Source of the DNA: Casuarina equisetifolia
Taxonomy: Eukaryota; Streptophyta; Magnoliopsida; Fagales; Casuarinaceae
DNA: 64,000 nucleotides
Direction of reading: 5' to 3'
Assembly: GCA_028551475.1 (NCBI GenBank)
Contig: CM052356.1
Location: 27,865,884-27,929,883 of the forward strand
In this document: in pieces, positions 11,001 to 23,855 of the stretch
Layout: each line of letters opens with the position of its first letter
Numbering within the stretch: the stretch's first letter is position 1
The notes under the pieces: model-generated
The model's database searches: none
The model's input: the letters and a program-made list of their open reading frames with translations, nothing else
What the model was told of the DNA's origin: nothing
Program-made: the position numbers and the translations under genes

Positions 11001-13822
11001 GTATTATCAGGAGCAGCTGAACGCTATAATGCCATTCTTGCTGAAAATCGCAAGATGTTTAACGAGATCCAGGAATTAAGAGGTGCCACTAGTTATTTTA
11101 GCTCTATCATCTTGAATTTGTTATTGTATTTTTTATTTTTCCTGAGATCAAATGCAAATATTCTTGTACAGGCAACATTAGAGTGTACTGTCGGATAAGG
11201 CCTTTTCTTCCTGGACAGAAAGAAAAAGACACAACGATAGAATATATTGGGGAAAATGGAGAGTTGCTTCTTGCTAATCCCTCAAAGCCCGGGAAAGAAG
11301 GTCATCGTTTATTTAAGTTTAATAAGGTCTATGGTCCTGCTGCAACTCAAGGTTTTTATCACTCACTATAACTTTCTGTCTCGTATTTTGAACAAGCATC
11401 TAAGATTTGCAATGTGTCACTCACTCTGTTTCAAATGATGGCAGCTGAGGTGTTTTCTGATGTCCAACCCTTGATTCGGTCTGTACTTGATGGATATAAC
11501 GTATGCATTTTCGCTTATGGTCAAACTGGTTCAGGGAAAACTTACACAATGGTATGAATTCCCTCTTTCTTGTACTTTTCATGATTCATTATGTCCTAAT
11601 TTCCAACAATTCTAATGCAAATAGCGGTCTTTCTTGACAGTCTGGTCCTGATGTTGCAAGTAAAGAGACTTGGGGGGTCAACTTTCGAGCTTTAAATGAC
11701 CTTTTTGATATATCGCGAGGCAGAAGAGGCTCCATTACGTATGAAATAGGGGTTCAAATGGTCGAAATATACAATGAACAAGTGCGTGATTTACTATCAA
11801 CTGATGGTTCCCAAAAGAAATATCCTTCTCTCAATGACAAAATCTGCTTCCTGATATATGCATGCAGACTTGAGTTTTGGTGCTGTTGGTTGTTTGTTTG
11901 TTTCCATAATCAATAACATTCGACTGTTTTAATTGTATAGTTTCTTGTTTATTCATCCTACTTGGTTGCCTGGTCCCATTCACATTTATGTTTTCCTATT
12001 TGATTGTGTTTAGTTTATATTGAAAGTGCAATAAACCGTAATTCTGGAATGGTGATCGTTTGTTTCCTTGATTTGCACACACTTGGGATTTTGACTCACT
12101 CGCAACCCAATGGGTTAGCTGTACCTGATGCTAGTATAAGGCCAGTTGAATCAACCTCAGATGTGATGGAATTGATGGATATGGGATTAAAGAACAGAGT
12201 TGTTGGTGCCACAGCGCTCAATGAAAGAAGTAGCCGCTCTCACAGGTTTACAAATCTCATCTTTTACATATCTTTATCCCCTTGTTGTTTTTCCTTTTGT
12301 TTCAAGATTTTCAGGGTGATGTATTTGTACAGTGTTGTCACTATGCATGTTCGTGGGAGGGACTTGAAGACTGGTCTGGCCTTGCATGGTAATCTCCATT
12401 TGGTAGATCTTGCAGGAAGTGAGAGGGTAGATCGTTCTGAGGTAACTGGTGACAGACTAAGAGAAGCACAACACATAAACAAATCGTTATCTGCCCTTGG
12501 GGATGTCATTTTTGCTCTTGCTCAAAAGAGCAGTCATGTGCCTTACAGAAACAGCAAGCTTACTCAAGTCCTACAAAGTTCTCTGGGTATTTCTCTCTTA
12601 CTTTCTTTACCTCACAAGCAGCCTTTGATTTCTACTGCACCATCATAAACACATTGACTGAAACATGTATTCCGCTTTATGTCACAGGTGGTCAAGCAAA
12701 GACTCTCATGTTTGTGCAGCTTAATCCTGATGCGAACTCATACTCGGAAAGTGCAAGCACCTTGAAGTTTGCTGAGAGGGTTTCTGGTGTTGAGCTCGGT
12801 GCCGCACGGAGCAGCAAAGAGGGCAAAGATGTCAGAGAATTAATGGAGCAGGTGCTTGTAGGAACAAAGTGGATGGAAATCCACTAAGAAAAATATTCAT
12901 CCTCTAAAATGTGCTGAAAGTGTTGACTGACTTTAAGTTTCTGATGACCTTTCAGGTGGCTTCTCTCAAAGACACTATTGCAAAGAAAGATGGAGAGATC
13001 GAGCGGTTGCAATTACTTGAAAATTTGAAAACTTCTTATCCTGGTTTCAATGGTGAGAAGCATGGGTCGGAGTCTCTGAGGTACGAACCTCCCTCCCCAG
13101 GCAGAGAATCTTTACGCGGGATGCCTTCGCCAAGCCCAAGGCATTCAAGGGGAAGAGGTTTAAGCCTTCCTGAGAAAGCAGCGTCTGAGTACGGAAATTA
13201 CTCCGAGTACTGTGATAAGCATTCTGAAGTCGACTCCCTGCAGTCGATGGATGAGCTTAAATATCGAAGAGAATTCCTCCGGCGAGCAGAGTCCTTCAGA
13301 GACGACATGGGTCGGAGTGTTACTGCAGAGGCTGATATGTTAGGATTTGGGTATGCAGATTATGAAGAAAGATCGAGTGAAATATCTGATAGCGGTTTTT
13401 CTCAGGGAACAGAAACTGATGGACCTGTAGAACATGCTCCTCATTTTACGAGACTAAACCATCTAGATCATCGGGACAAGTGAGTATCACTCATTTTGTG
13501 CACACCCTAGTGAATTCATCTTAACTTGTACATTTTTGAAATCACGTCTCTATTTTATGCAGAACTAAAACGGTATCCAAGCATCCTCGTGCGACACACA
13601 GACCAGGGGCGACTCCGACCACTACATTCCCGGCAACGAAGGACTCCTCCAAGACGTCATCAAGTACGTAAAGTTAGATCGCCATTGTTGTTAGTGGATA
13701 AAAGGGATTGTCTTGTAATCATCTTCCTCGTCTGGCACCTAACCCTCTTACAATCTCTCGTTTCAGGTACTAAAAGAGCTGGCAGCGCTTCATCACCCAA
13801 GCCTCCCAGAAGATGGGTGTAA
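8095..13822 (+). CDS. Kinesin-14 with N-terminal calponin-homology domain
   Basis: Microtubule motor of the plant KCH type; family members are minus-end directed and can also bind actin through the CH domain. Twenty-one coding exons: 8095-8140, 8225-8382, 8481-8588, 8830-9052, 9162-9289, 9381-9464, 9588-9665, 9750-9842, 9930-9959, 10394-10735, 10823-10904, 10987-11082, 11172-11351, 11445-11551, 11641-11819, 12081-12245, 12333-12586, 12688-12851, 12956-13479, 13563-13663 and 13767-13822. All phases agree and give 1065 aa. CH domain about residues 17-115; coiled coils about 280-480; motor from [11 protein letters not shown] (about 490), P-loop GQTGSGKT 575-582, switch I NERSSRSH 692-699, switch II DLAGSE 725-730. 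The Ser/Pro-rich tail ends [10 protein letters not shown]. All introns are GT-AG except the AT-AC intron at 11820-12080. Exon 2 uses a weak donor (gttgtt). Closest Arabidopsis relatives are probably At1g73860/At1g18410, from memory. Confidence 0.93.
9960..10393 (+). repeat. Direct duplication inside a kinesin intron
   Basis: Two diverged copies lie at about 9982-10093 and 10177-10276. Both contain agaagtgttt, then cttattaatggct, ggttttaggat/gg and a ccttyaac end. The intron around them is one of the longest in the gene. No coding content is seen in either copy. Confidence 0.6.
11820..12080 (+). other. U12-type AT-AC intron in the kinesin motor domain
   Basis: The intron begins ATATCCTT, an exact match to the U12 AT-AC donor consensus, and ends in AC. 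TTCCTTGAT at 12064-12072 fits the U12 branch-site consensus TTCCTTRAY, with the branch A nine bases before the 3' splice site, in the normal range. Splicing here joins codon 645 (AA|A, Lys) in phase 2 and restores the conserved order [21 protein letters not shown]. No in-frame GT-AG alternative restores it. Length 261 bases. Confidence 0.88.
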
Positions 13823-15596
13823 ACTGTTAACAGTAGAAGGCAGTCATTTTATTCTTTTCCTTTTAGCAAAGAATGAAAATTCTTAGTATCCATGCACGCA
13901 GGCACATCTATTCTTTATCTTGTACATGCTGTTCATTGTAATTATCATTGTTCAAAGGCCTTTACATTCTTAGTCCTTTTTTCTTCTGACATCAAATCCT
14001 GTTCAACTCCGAGGGTTGTAATACGTAAGTTCTTTCGTTTCTATACAACAAATATTATGTTAGTAGCTGTTTGCATACCACTTCTCTGTCACAACATTTA
14101 GAGAAAATGGAATGTGTTTTGTGATTGAATGGGGATTAAAACAAGTAGTGCTCCCATTTCCATTCTCCCACATTTTGGGCTAAACACACCTTGAATGGAA
14201 GTGGATGCACTTCTTGGTATTGTGGTGCAGCCTAAGTGATCTACGATTCTTCTTTGGCATTGTGGTGCTCCCCAGTCCAATGTACATAGGTGAGATCTTA
14301 TCTGGAACTCACTTAAAAGTCAGCAACAATGTTTTGATGTTCCCTTACATCATCTGACACTCTGTAACCAAACAATGGAAGCTTCTATGTATGTTTACCA
14401 CTACTTACTGATGTCCACCGGCCTACCATCAAGCACATCATTTGTTATCTAATGGTTCTGTTGCTCTGTCCTTGCACTTCTCTTCACCTTTAGGCCTTCG
14501 TTGAGTCTGACTAGAATGCTGTCCTAATGGTCGAAAATTCACCAACAGCACCTTTTGTATTCTTCTTTGGCTCAAATTTGACAATATCGTTTTTGTTTTC
14601 TTTTGGAATTCTGATAAGTATTATATTAATTATTGAAGAGCTTTATTCAGAATTTCCTTTTCCAAAAGCCAAAGGGAGAAAAAGGGTCGTTCACCATGTA
14701 CCCAGAGGGGAGCGTGTAGAGTGTCGTTACTTCCAAAGAGAAGAAAACGAAAAGCCGAAAGCAGGCGGATTCCCCGAGAGACTGTTTGCCTGACGCACGC
14801 ATGAAGCGGAAGCGGAAGCGGAAGCGGAGACCATGTTTTGCAGGCGCAGACTGTCGGCGCGCCCCACGGAAAGCGACGGCGACGACCCTTCCCAACAACT
14901 ATCCAAAATGCCTTTGTAAACCTCAGCTTGAAACTCTGGCGATTATCGACCCACGACTGAGTCAGATGCATTTGTCGCTCTCCAGTACACAGGCCTTTGG
15001 ACCATTACGCATTCTCTTCCATTCAAACCTTGCCAACTCCAATACAAATCCATACGGCAAAGACTCCACGCTAAAAGAATGCTACCTTGAGAATATCCCC
15101 AAAACGTCAATTCTGGCTGATGCCACCTTTTTTCACCAAACAATATATAACGACAAGTTGAGGTGCTCAGAGCACCACCACCTCATAAAGCAACAGGAAG
15201 GTGTTTGTTTATGATTGAGTTACGAATGAGAGCAGCAAACAGAACTCCAAAGTCTTTCCATTCACATTATTCCTCCATCTTACAATTACAAAGAGGAATT
15301 TGCGTGACAAAAACAGACAAAAATCCGACTTAAAAGAGAAACTTCCCAAAAGTTTCAAGCTCTTTCCCATGGGAAGGAAGGAACCTGAACAAAGAGAAAG
15401 ACTTGATCCTTCTCTAATTTATTCTGCAAAATTAAATACCTCCCCTTCCATCATAATTTACATTATACGTTATATAACACAGACTCGGTAGAACAAGAAC
15501 ACATCCCATCGACCGGTATTTACACATGTATCACTAAAACATCAATGGATTAACTGATATCTCTCCCAAAATATCCTCTGCTCTGAATCTCTTTGG
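13823..15596. other. Intergenic region between convergent kinesin and 158-aa protein genes
   Basis: Contains both 3' UTRs. A 142-codon open frame at 14786-15214 (+) begins in a GAAGCG hexamer repeat and matches nothing I know, so I do not call it a gene. I see no RNA genes. Confidence 0.5.
14803..14828 (+). repeat. GAAGCG hexanucleotide tandem repeat
   Basis: Four consecutive perfect GAAGCG units plus a partial. It would encode a short Lys/Arg run if translated, but no gene is supported here. Confidence 0.8.
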
Positions 15597-16575
15597 TTAG
15601 GCCACAGCAGAAATGCTACAGTTACGCCTATCTGTGCTCAGACAATCGAAGCCTTCGACTCTAACTGTGGCGGGTTTGTGCCCAAATTTCATTCGGACAC
15701 ATCCCCTGCCTTTCCGCGCAGAGGGCGAGGGTGGTGCCGCCGGAGGAAAAGGGGTGACATTCTCATTCCCAAACTGCTCATCTTGGACTACAGGGTTCGA
15801 AGCCCTGCTTGGTGGAGATCCACAGAAAAACGGTGGCGATGAAGCTACTTGGTTAAAAGACCTCTCACCATAATTTCCCTGCTGCAAACAAAACCAAACA
15901 ACACAACACAACACAACACCATCTATTAATTTTACTGATGACGAAAGCAGACAGGAAAATTCATGAGCTAATCTATTTAGTTAATTAGCAGAAAATCCTC
16001 TGGCTCTACAGGCAAGCATCCGCGATATCTAGCAGAAATCCAGGCTCGTTTGGACTATCCGTTTAAACTACGGATAATTGTATTAAGCAATTTCTAGCCG
16101 GATATTTATCATTATTGACATAAAAATCGAGGAAATTGAAAAAGAAAAATTAGGACACCAGATAAAACACAAAGCCCAGTATTTTCCTCTCAAAGTTCGA
16201 GGATAATCTTGAACATACAAAGGAAGCACTGACAACACATCAGCGAACACAGACACAAAGACGAACCTTAGTGAGAATGATATCCAACATCTCTGGCCCG
16301 GTTTCTGAACCTCCGGTCTCCATTTGGTGACTGCTATGACAGAAAGAAGGAAAACAAAAGGCCAATTCAGAAACAAAAATCCAGAAAGTGAAGTTAAACA
16401 TATATTGGGACAAGGAATTGAGTGGAGAGTGTTACTTGATGGCCCACCTGAAGGAGGAGGGTCTGATGTGTTGATCATGAAAGGAGGGATCAAAGAGTCC
16501 CAAATCCAACCTACGTGGCTTAGGACACACCACCGAGTAACCCTCCATCCTCATCTCCTCCTTGCAGCCTGCCAT
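15597..16575 (-). CDS. Conserved plant protein of unknown function (At3g02555/At5g16110-like)
   Basis: Three exons, 16575-16448, 16330-16267 and 15881-15597, phases 2 and 0, giving 158 aa. The protein starts MAGCKEEMRMEGYSVVCPKP; a downstream Met (MEGYSVV) is also a plausible start, because homologues begin there. The last exon holds the conserved block FNQVASSPPFFCGSPPSRA and NPVVQDEQFG, and ends KPATVRVEGFDCLSTDRRN with a short SISAVA tail. No domain with a known function, signal peptide or membrane segment is visible. The family is small and plant-specific in my recollection. The upstream 'ttgttgcag' near 16610 suggests an intron in the 5' UTR. In Arabidopsis the homologue At3g02555 lies next to LBD41; here only the kinesin gene separates them. 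Confidence 0.82.
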
Positions 16576-19500
16576 GCCGTTCTTCCGCACCACAAGTTTA
16601 CAAGATCTGCAACAAACACCCCTGCACGCGCCAAAAAATTACAACTTTTTAGCCTCAAAGTCCATATCCAACAAAACACAAGATTTGCAACCGCAAGTTC
16701 ATCAGAGTTCAATTTTTTTCTTATCATCTTCTGGTTCCTTAAAATTAAAGAACACGGCATCCACAAGATTTTCCTGTCCTGGGGAAAACCCACTTACGGT
16801 TTCCTCCTTTCTAAAACCAGAACAGAAAACAAAACTCAAAATTCTTCTCAAGACCAATGATCTCAACAGACCCCGAACGTGAACTGACTTAAAACCACAT
16901 AGATCTAACTCACACAAAGAGAGAGAAGAAAGTGACCTGACTCCCTCAAGAGGCTCCTCCGGAAGAGGAGGATGTACAAGGAAGATAAGTGCTAAGAGGG
17001 AGACACAGGGGCAGAGACTTTTAAGAGAGAGAGGTGTACTGAGGGAGACAAGAGAAGAGGATGAGAAAGCGGTCGGCTTGAGTATTCATAGACGTTAAGA
17101 AAGAGAGAGTGTGGCTACCATGATGAGCTTCACTACAGTGTATGCGAGTGCACGATTTTGATTCTGCAATCTGAACGTCCACCCCACTGATTGGTCCTCA
17201 GTCTGGGATTTCGTGCAAAAGGGATCTGATGGCTAGACATGGAGAATCTCCGCCTTTATTTCCTGATGGAGGAGAAAGGGCTGTGGTCGGTCCCACAATT
17301 CATTCGTGTCCACCTTTTATTGGCAATAATTATTGAGATCTGAGCCTTTGATTCTCTCACAAAAATAAATCATTTATTCCTCCACGTTGATAAAGTGGAT
17401 AAAGATAAAGCATAGTGCTGGAGCCAGGCTTCCTCCGTCACAGATTTAACCTCTACAATAACGAAATACAGAATATTAACTTTAGCAATAAATGCCGGTG
17501 TCCAACCTGCAAAGTATTCTGAAAAATTCAATTGGCAATGTCTTCATTTTCTTCGTTGCCAATCAAGGGCTAATAAATAAAACAGTATGAATTGTTTTGG
17601 GGGTTTCCTCTTGCCTTCGTATCCTGACAGCACATGGCCAAGCCCATCGTTTTTTGGAGGGACCGAAACTTCATGGATGACCACTACTATCCTTGGATAA
17701 AAATTGATTTCTTTGATTTTTTTTAATATTAGTAAATCCCAACTCGTACGTAAAGTATCAATTCCTAAATCTTACTATTAGAATCCTTACTAATTTATTA
17801 CTTGACAAACTAGCTAAACGATAATTTCATATATGCCCAAGTCCACTAATTAATTTTGTCAAAACAATATTGATTGATGGGAAGTAATGGAACCAGACTC
17901 CTAAAAGAATGTGATAGTGGATCATTTCGTTAATTATAGTCATGTCGTTCAAAATGTGTCAATTTTTGACTAACCAGACTTGTTATCTTATTTATACTTA
18001 GATATTTATGTAAAATATCAATTAAGCTTAAATAATTATAAATCACGGAAGGAAAGAAGTGAAGGGTAAGCAGAGAACATGATCTCCCTCCAACCTGCAA
18101 AAGGCAACAGATTTGCAGGCCGACGGTTGTAGTGGGGCATCCCCCACCTCTCCCTTTCACCCCCTCTGTTCCTTGCTGCTGGCTTTGATGCATCCACATG
18201 CCCTTGCCTCGGACTTTTCAAATGGCAAGTTGTAGTTGTTTTTAGATGTGGTCGTGAGGTCAAATATGGGGGATATACCGGTCCAACCACCTCGTCTGTT
18301 CGGCCTCACGATCCTTCCTCCCCTAATAACTCTTTATTTTTCATTTTTTTTTAATAATGTTGAGGGTGGTCCATGGAGGCACGGCCTCTCAGACTCCATG
18401 GCTGCCAAAATTTGCTGATCTGTGGGCCTATGAAACTGGGAAGCGTGGAGGGCTTTCACCAATTGGCGGGACAGTTGGGAGTGCATTAGTGATAGTTCCT
18501 TCACGACCTATCAAAACTGGTATTAATATCTTATACAGAAGAATCAAAATTTAGAATGAAGGTCTTGCTTTTGCGTTGATTGCTTAGGAGATTGGAAGGG
18601 TGAATAATGGGACAAAATCCTTCTCTACAAAGCAAAAGAGAGAAAATGAGGCTCGGTGAAGAAGTTTTTCAGAGTCTGTGAGCGCATGGCTTGGAAGTCA
18701 ATCAATAGCTTTTGAGACATCCATGAAGATTGAGCTTCTAAATGACTTCCTAGTCAGATTAAGACAAGAGGCTACTAGAAGCTCTAAAAGGTTTAACTAT
18801 TTGTTCATATTTGTTCATATTTGTTCATATTTGTTCATATTTTTTCAAAGACAACTTTCTATTCTAGCAAGTAATGATTTGGTTCGAGTCCCACGTCAGG
18901 TGAATAAAAGGATATTTTAAAACTTATAATGATATTATGATATTATGATATTCTTTTATTAAACTAACTTTTTAAGATAAGGGTTTCTATCCTTTGATAG
19001 TATCAAGTGATATCATAACTCTAAAGACTCACTTTTTGGTGACATTACAACTCTTTAAAGACTCACATTTTGGTGACATAACTCTTAGAATTGGAGTTGT
19101 TTAATGTTACAACCAACTTTGTAGCATATTGTTGCTCTTGTAAGGACACAAAGCCTAAATTGTAGGAAAGAATGATGCAATTTAAGTATCATATCAAACA
19201 ATTAGAAAGATAGTTTAGAACTTATAAGGGTGTGATGTTTTGAACTATCTTTTTAGGTTAATTTTACCAATTTTTGGCCTTGGAAAAAAAATTGAATATC
19301 TATTTTTCAAATATTAGAGAGCATTGAGGGATTTTTTTTTTCCATATATTTACGAAGGATTAAAGATATTATTAAGATGAAGTAGATTTTATAGGGTTCA
19401 GAAAGATGCAAGAGAGATTCCACGGCTTCTTGAGCAAGCTTGGTTAGAAAATTCAACGGGCATATGGACAATGACCTAAAAACTATCGTACCAGCGAGCA

Positions 19501-21558
19501 TGAAAAGAAAGGATAAGACTCAAGTGGTAGGGTTAATACTTCCATCAGAGGTGTCTGCTTCTAAAAAGGACACGTATCCCCCATTAGTGAGCTGAATTAT
19601 TTAGACGAGATGAAAAGTATGTCACTCTAATTTGATTGGATTGATGTCAATTTAATTATAGAATACGAAATCGTTAAATGTTGTTATGGGTACGTTAACT
19701 TGTCACATTTAATCAGTACGGAGGATTAGTTGAGCGATAAGAAAACTACCTGGCTATTTCAAGCTTTGCAATTATTTATGTTTTCGTTGTAATGTTGTTT
19801 TCATGGTGAGAGACAAACAATGAACACAAAGGCATCATGGTTCTTTCAAGCTTATCGTACAATGTGTTGATTAAGAGTGAGTTTTAATTTAAACTTCTCT
19901 GACAAAAAATTTCAATTATATTCATGTGTTTAATTATACCTATGTTGATTAACGCATGTGTCTTGCTTATCTTTGGTAACATATTTTTTTTTATTTATTT
20001 AAATGGGTCATTGAGCCTAGTGTCGAAAATGGGCCATCCCGTGTTGAAAATTGGCTTCTCGTGGGCCGGCTTTTTTTGCTTGGTGGACTTAATGGGCTTT
20101 ATTCTAATTCACCGCTTTTACTCTAGATATTAGTATCAACTTGAATGGTTGTTAAAATATGTTACAAGTTAATATTTTATTTTTTAAATACAAAAACTAC
20201 TTATCTTTTAGAATTATATATCTATATATTTTTATATAGAATTTAACATATCCTTTGCTCTGAGCATATGATAATTTTCTTTTATAATTAAGAAAAAGTA
20301 AAAGATGAAATTAAGATTTTTAATAGATTCATTAGTAATGTGAGACGAAAAATTTATATTGTTTTTTAAGACACTTCTTGTTACGTGATCTAAGTTTTAG
20401 TATTATGTTAAAAATGAAAAAAAAAATTGACTCATTTTTAACTTAAAATCTTAATGTATTAAATAAAAAGGCTTATCTTTTTATAAAGTATTTTTATAGA
20501 CTTTTATATTTCTCACATCTTAAAAATTATCTCTCCTATGTTTCTATTCCTTTGTGCTTCAAGAAGTCATCTCCGATCACATCTACTTCATATGTTTAGA
20601 GATGACTAGTAGCTTGAAGGACAAGACATTGAGGCCCATTGCATATGAAGTAACGAAGGATTTATGTATAAATTTGGGTGTTGTATTTGTTTAAGACGGA
20701 GTTCTAAATCTCTTCATTTTTTTTTTCTCTTTGTTCTTCTGCTTAATTTCTAACAGTAAAGTTTATATGGGCGTCTCGACTGACATGCAAATGATTCACG
20801 CAATCAGACAATAGGCAACGATGCTACCTCACTGTGGTTGATACTTCTAAGCACCATCACGGTCTACAAATTGTACATAGAGGAACTAGATATTGGAATA
20901 AAACTTGACTGCAGAAGACTTTTATGGAAAACAAAACACATAAATCAGATACGTAAGATAGCAAGGACAATTTAAGGCTGCTATTATGGCAGCTGAGGAT
21001 CTTAAGCCAGAAGTCATTCATACATCTCATGAATATTCCAACTAAAGGATTAACTTGAATCACAAAAGCCCATGCTCTCTCGATATACTACAAAAGGTTG
21101 ATTTATTTCTTTATTTTTACCCTTTCTCCTACATAGGTCATCTGGGTCTACGAGTCCATTGTGTATATCATGTGCTACTTTTTTATTCCACGGCAGGTCT
21201 AGCAGCCTTGCTTATCCTTCTTTTTTGGGTCAGCTCAAATCCCTTATTGAAAACTGTAACACAAAAGCTAAAGTAAAGTAAAGCTATCCTTGTCTCTATC
21301 TTCATGTTCGTTGCTTTGTCTCTGGTCTTTCACTTTTCTCCATAGATAACTCATGTGCGTAGCCTTGTATCTTAACTCCTTTAAAGGATTCCTTCTCTCC
21401 AAAATCCATGTCAGCCACACGTAATTACTTCTACTTGCAGGGCCCTTCACATCTTTTTTTAACATCATTTACAAAAGGGTGTGTAGGATATTCAACTTGT
21501 GCAGTCATGCACATTCATTATCTAGTCATCAAGCAACTTTGCGGTATAATATGGTGGG
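16576..21558. other. Five-kilobase gene-poor region
   Basis: Starts with the leader and promoter of the 158-aa gene (GA-rich, about 16,900-17,100). The rest is AT-rich with short frames only. It contains a perfect 10-bp tandem repeat (18801-18840) and scattered degenerate repeat motifs around 18,880-19,100. The end near 21,558 is probably the 3' UTR of the DUF1666 gene. No gene or RNA is supported. Confidence 0.5.
18801..18840. repeat. Four perfect copies of a 10-bp unit
   Basis: The unit ttgttcatat is repeated four times without change, preceded by a partial copy. It lies in noncoding sequence. Confidence 0.95.
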
Positions 21559-23855
21559 TCAATGTGCTGGGAAGAAAAGTGGTAAAGAATCTCTTTGCAA
21601 TTTACCTTCTAAGATCTTCACCTTGCTCATCTTCTCTTCGCACCACTGCATTTGCTGTTCACTTATGTACGCCATTCTCATAACTCTAGACACCACTTTC
21701 AAGTCTATTAGACCCATCAATATCTCCATCTCGTCATTTACTTTCAGTTTCCTTTTTCTCAAGCATTTCCGAGCACGGCGAAGATCTTTGAGCTTCATCT
21801 TCTTCTGCACATTTAATTCGAAAGACGGATACTTGAAGTTTGATGAATGAGGATTTTATAGGACATTAATGTTCTGAAATCAAATGCGAGAAAATGCAGA
21901 CTTACTTTTCGGTTAACCTTCTTCATCAGACGAAGGAGCGTTGGATCCACTGAACATCTTCGGCTTCTCCTAAAAAACGCTGATATGATCTGGCATGGTT
22001 TTTCCTTGTCAGCCTGGAGAAAATTCATGAAAGTTCGGATTCCGTCTTCCATTATGATGAGAAATTCCGCTGAAGATATTCTTGATCCATAACCATCTTC
22101 CTTTTGATCATCTCCCGAATCTTTAAGACCACATTAAAATATTATTAAGAACAGTATAAAGAATGTTTTACGTAGTCTAAAAGGAATTCATATGAGAAAT
22201 GTTAACTGTGTGTTGCTTAACGATAAAGTACCTCGATATTCTGGCACTAAAAGCAGCTTTGGTGCCAAAAGCCTCATCCTGGCATAAATCTCAGGCCTCC
22301 GGCCCTGCTCATAAGGTTCGTTCTCTATGTATCGCTGCAAAAGAACTTGAAATTGCTGAAATTCTTGAGCCACATCGGCCGGACAGCCGGGGTCATTATC
22401 ACGGCGAGAAGCTCTCTTCTGTTGAAAGTTCTTGTAGTTCCAATTAAGAGCTTCCCATGTTATGCAAATCTGAGCCACGTACGCGGCCTCCAGTTCCCGA
22501 TATGGGTTCTGACGGATGTCCGACGGTTTTTTGTTTATCGTTGCAAACTTATGAACTATCCTCTCAGATATTGATCTTGGACATACTTGAATGGACCTAA
22601 GTGACTCTGAAGTTTGGTTGTTAATATTATGATTTATAAGAGGTTAATTTTCGCAAAGAATGAGAAACATAGTGTTAAAAGGAGATACCAGTTTCCTGTA
22701 GCTTCTGTGCGCTGATTCTATCTAGGAACATCATTTCTTCATCATACTTCTGAAAGACTGTGTAAGATTCCCACTTGGGGCAACTCCTCCGGGACGACGA
22801 AGAAAATGGATCCTCAGTCTCTGAATCCCTGTAATTAATCGAACTTATCCAGTCAGATGAGCTCTTGGACGTCGAGCCGGCGTTGAAGGAGTCACCGAAG
22901 ATCTCATCTTCCTTTTCTTCACTTAGAAGCTTCTTTGTCTCCCATTTGGGTGGTGCGTAAGTAATGAATTTCTCGTCCGTGGAGAAATTTATCTCTGCCT
23001 TCTTCACTTCGTTTCCTCCATTGCGACAGTCTTCTGCGGCAACATAAGCAACATCAGAACGACTGGAAGTATTACAAGTACAACATGTGACTAATGTAAC
23101 AAACATCGATGCGAGGCATGATGCAACTTACCATGACAGTCTTTGTCTCTGTCTTTGTGCCCCGAGCCATTTTTGTCGGGCTCTATGGTTATTGGTAAGG
23201 TGGTCCCGTGTTGATTTGGGGCAGATTTGCAAATTGAATCAGTATCTTTTGGAAGGGGCTTCTCTTCAAACACATCTCCACCTTTATGTTCGGATTCCTT
23301 TCCTCGTCCTGAGGCATCAGCATAGAGCGTTTCAGTGGAACAGTCTTCATCTGGACTCCCATTAGGGTTGATGAATTCTCCAGAAAGAGTTTGGTTCCTC
23401 TGAGGGCCCTTGTTTGCCGATAAGAACACTACCTCACTGCTATGAATGATGTCGGTTTCAAAATGATAGTACCTTTCTTCTTCTTCTTCTTCTTCTTCTT
23501 CTTCTTCTTCTTCCTCTTGTGCTTCTTCTTCTTCTTCTTCTTCATCTTCATCCTCCGAGAATAAGTTGTAATCATATCCAGTTTGGTTTCTGCAACGCAG
23601 ACAAAAGAAAAATCAGAAACTAAAGAGAATAAAAAAGGCAACCATTAATACACTTGAAAGTTATAAAAAGAAAGATTCATAGAGAAACAGTGATTTTGCA
23701 ACATCTAACCTTGAAAATATTGAATTGCTGCCAAGAAAATAGAAGAACTTGCCCAGCACGAGGGTGGAGTAGTAGAACAAGAGGAAGAGAAGCAGGAAGG
23801 AGCTTGAAGCATTGTGGAAAAGCCTAACAAGAGCTTCTTCTTCCGTACATGGCAT
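21559..23855 (-). CDS. DUF1666 family protein (annotated elsewhere as ribosomal protein L34Ae-like)
   Basis: Function unknown; the 'L34Ae' name in databases has no functional support that I know of. Six exons: 23855-23710, 23589-23132, 23033-22689, 22606-22232, 22120-21906 and 21804-21559. All phases agree; 594 aa. The N-terminus has one hydrophobic segment (about residues 12-45, SFLLLFLLFYYSTLVLG), suggesting a membrane anchor. Residues about 60-95 are an almost unbroken acidic run encoded by GAA repeats. The DUF1666 core follows: PPKWETKKLLSEEKEDE, YDEEMMFLDRISAQKLQETES, ELEAAYVAQICITWEALNWNY, RYIENEPYEQGRRPEIYARM. The C-terminus is rich in Lys/Arg and ends QRDSLPLFFPAH. In Arabidopsis At1g73850 lies beside ESP1 (At1g73840); here ESP1 is also nearby, with NAC058 between. 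Confidence 0.9.
23474..23557. repeat. TTC trinucleotide repeat within DUF1666 exon 2 (poly-Glu)
   Basis: Two runs of TTC/CTT on the plus strand, interrupted by cctcttgtg, encode poly-Glu on the minus strand with an Ala-Gln break. The reading frame is kept throughout. Length is likely variable between individuals. Confidence 0.95.

Noticed and set aside
11801..12080. GT-AG alternatives for the kinesin intron
   Set aside because: The GT in GATGGTTCC and the AG near 12,013 neither keep frame nor restore the conserved LGILTHSQ sequence.
14786..15214. 142-codon plus-strand frame
   Set aside because: Begins in a hexamer repeat, shows no family resemblance and lies where 3' UTRs of convergent genes are expected.
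18880..18900. tRNA B-box-like ggttcgagtcc
   Set aside because: No matching A box or cloverleaf stems upstream; the region is low-complexity repeat. More likely a repeat relic.
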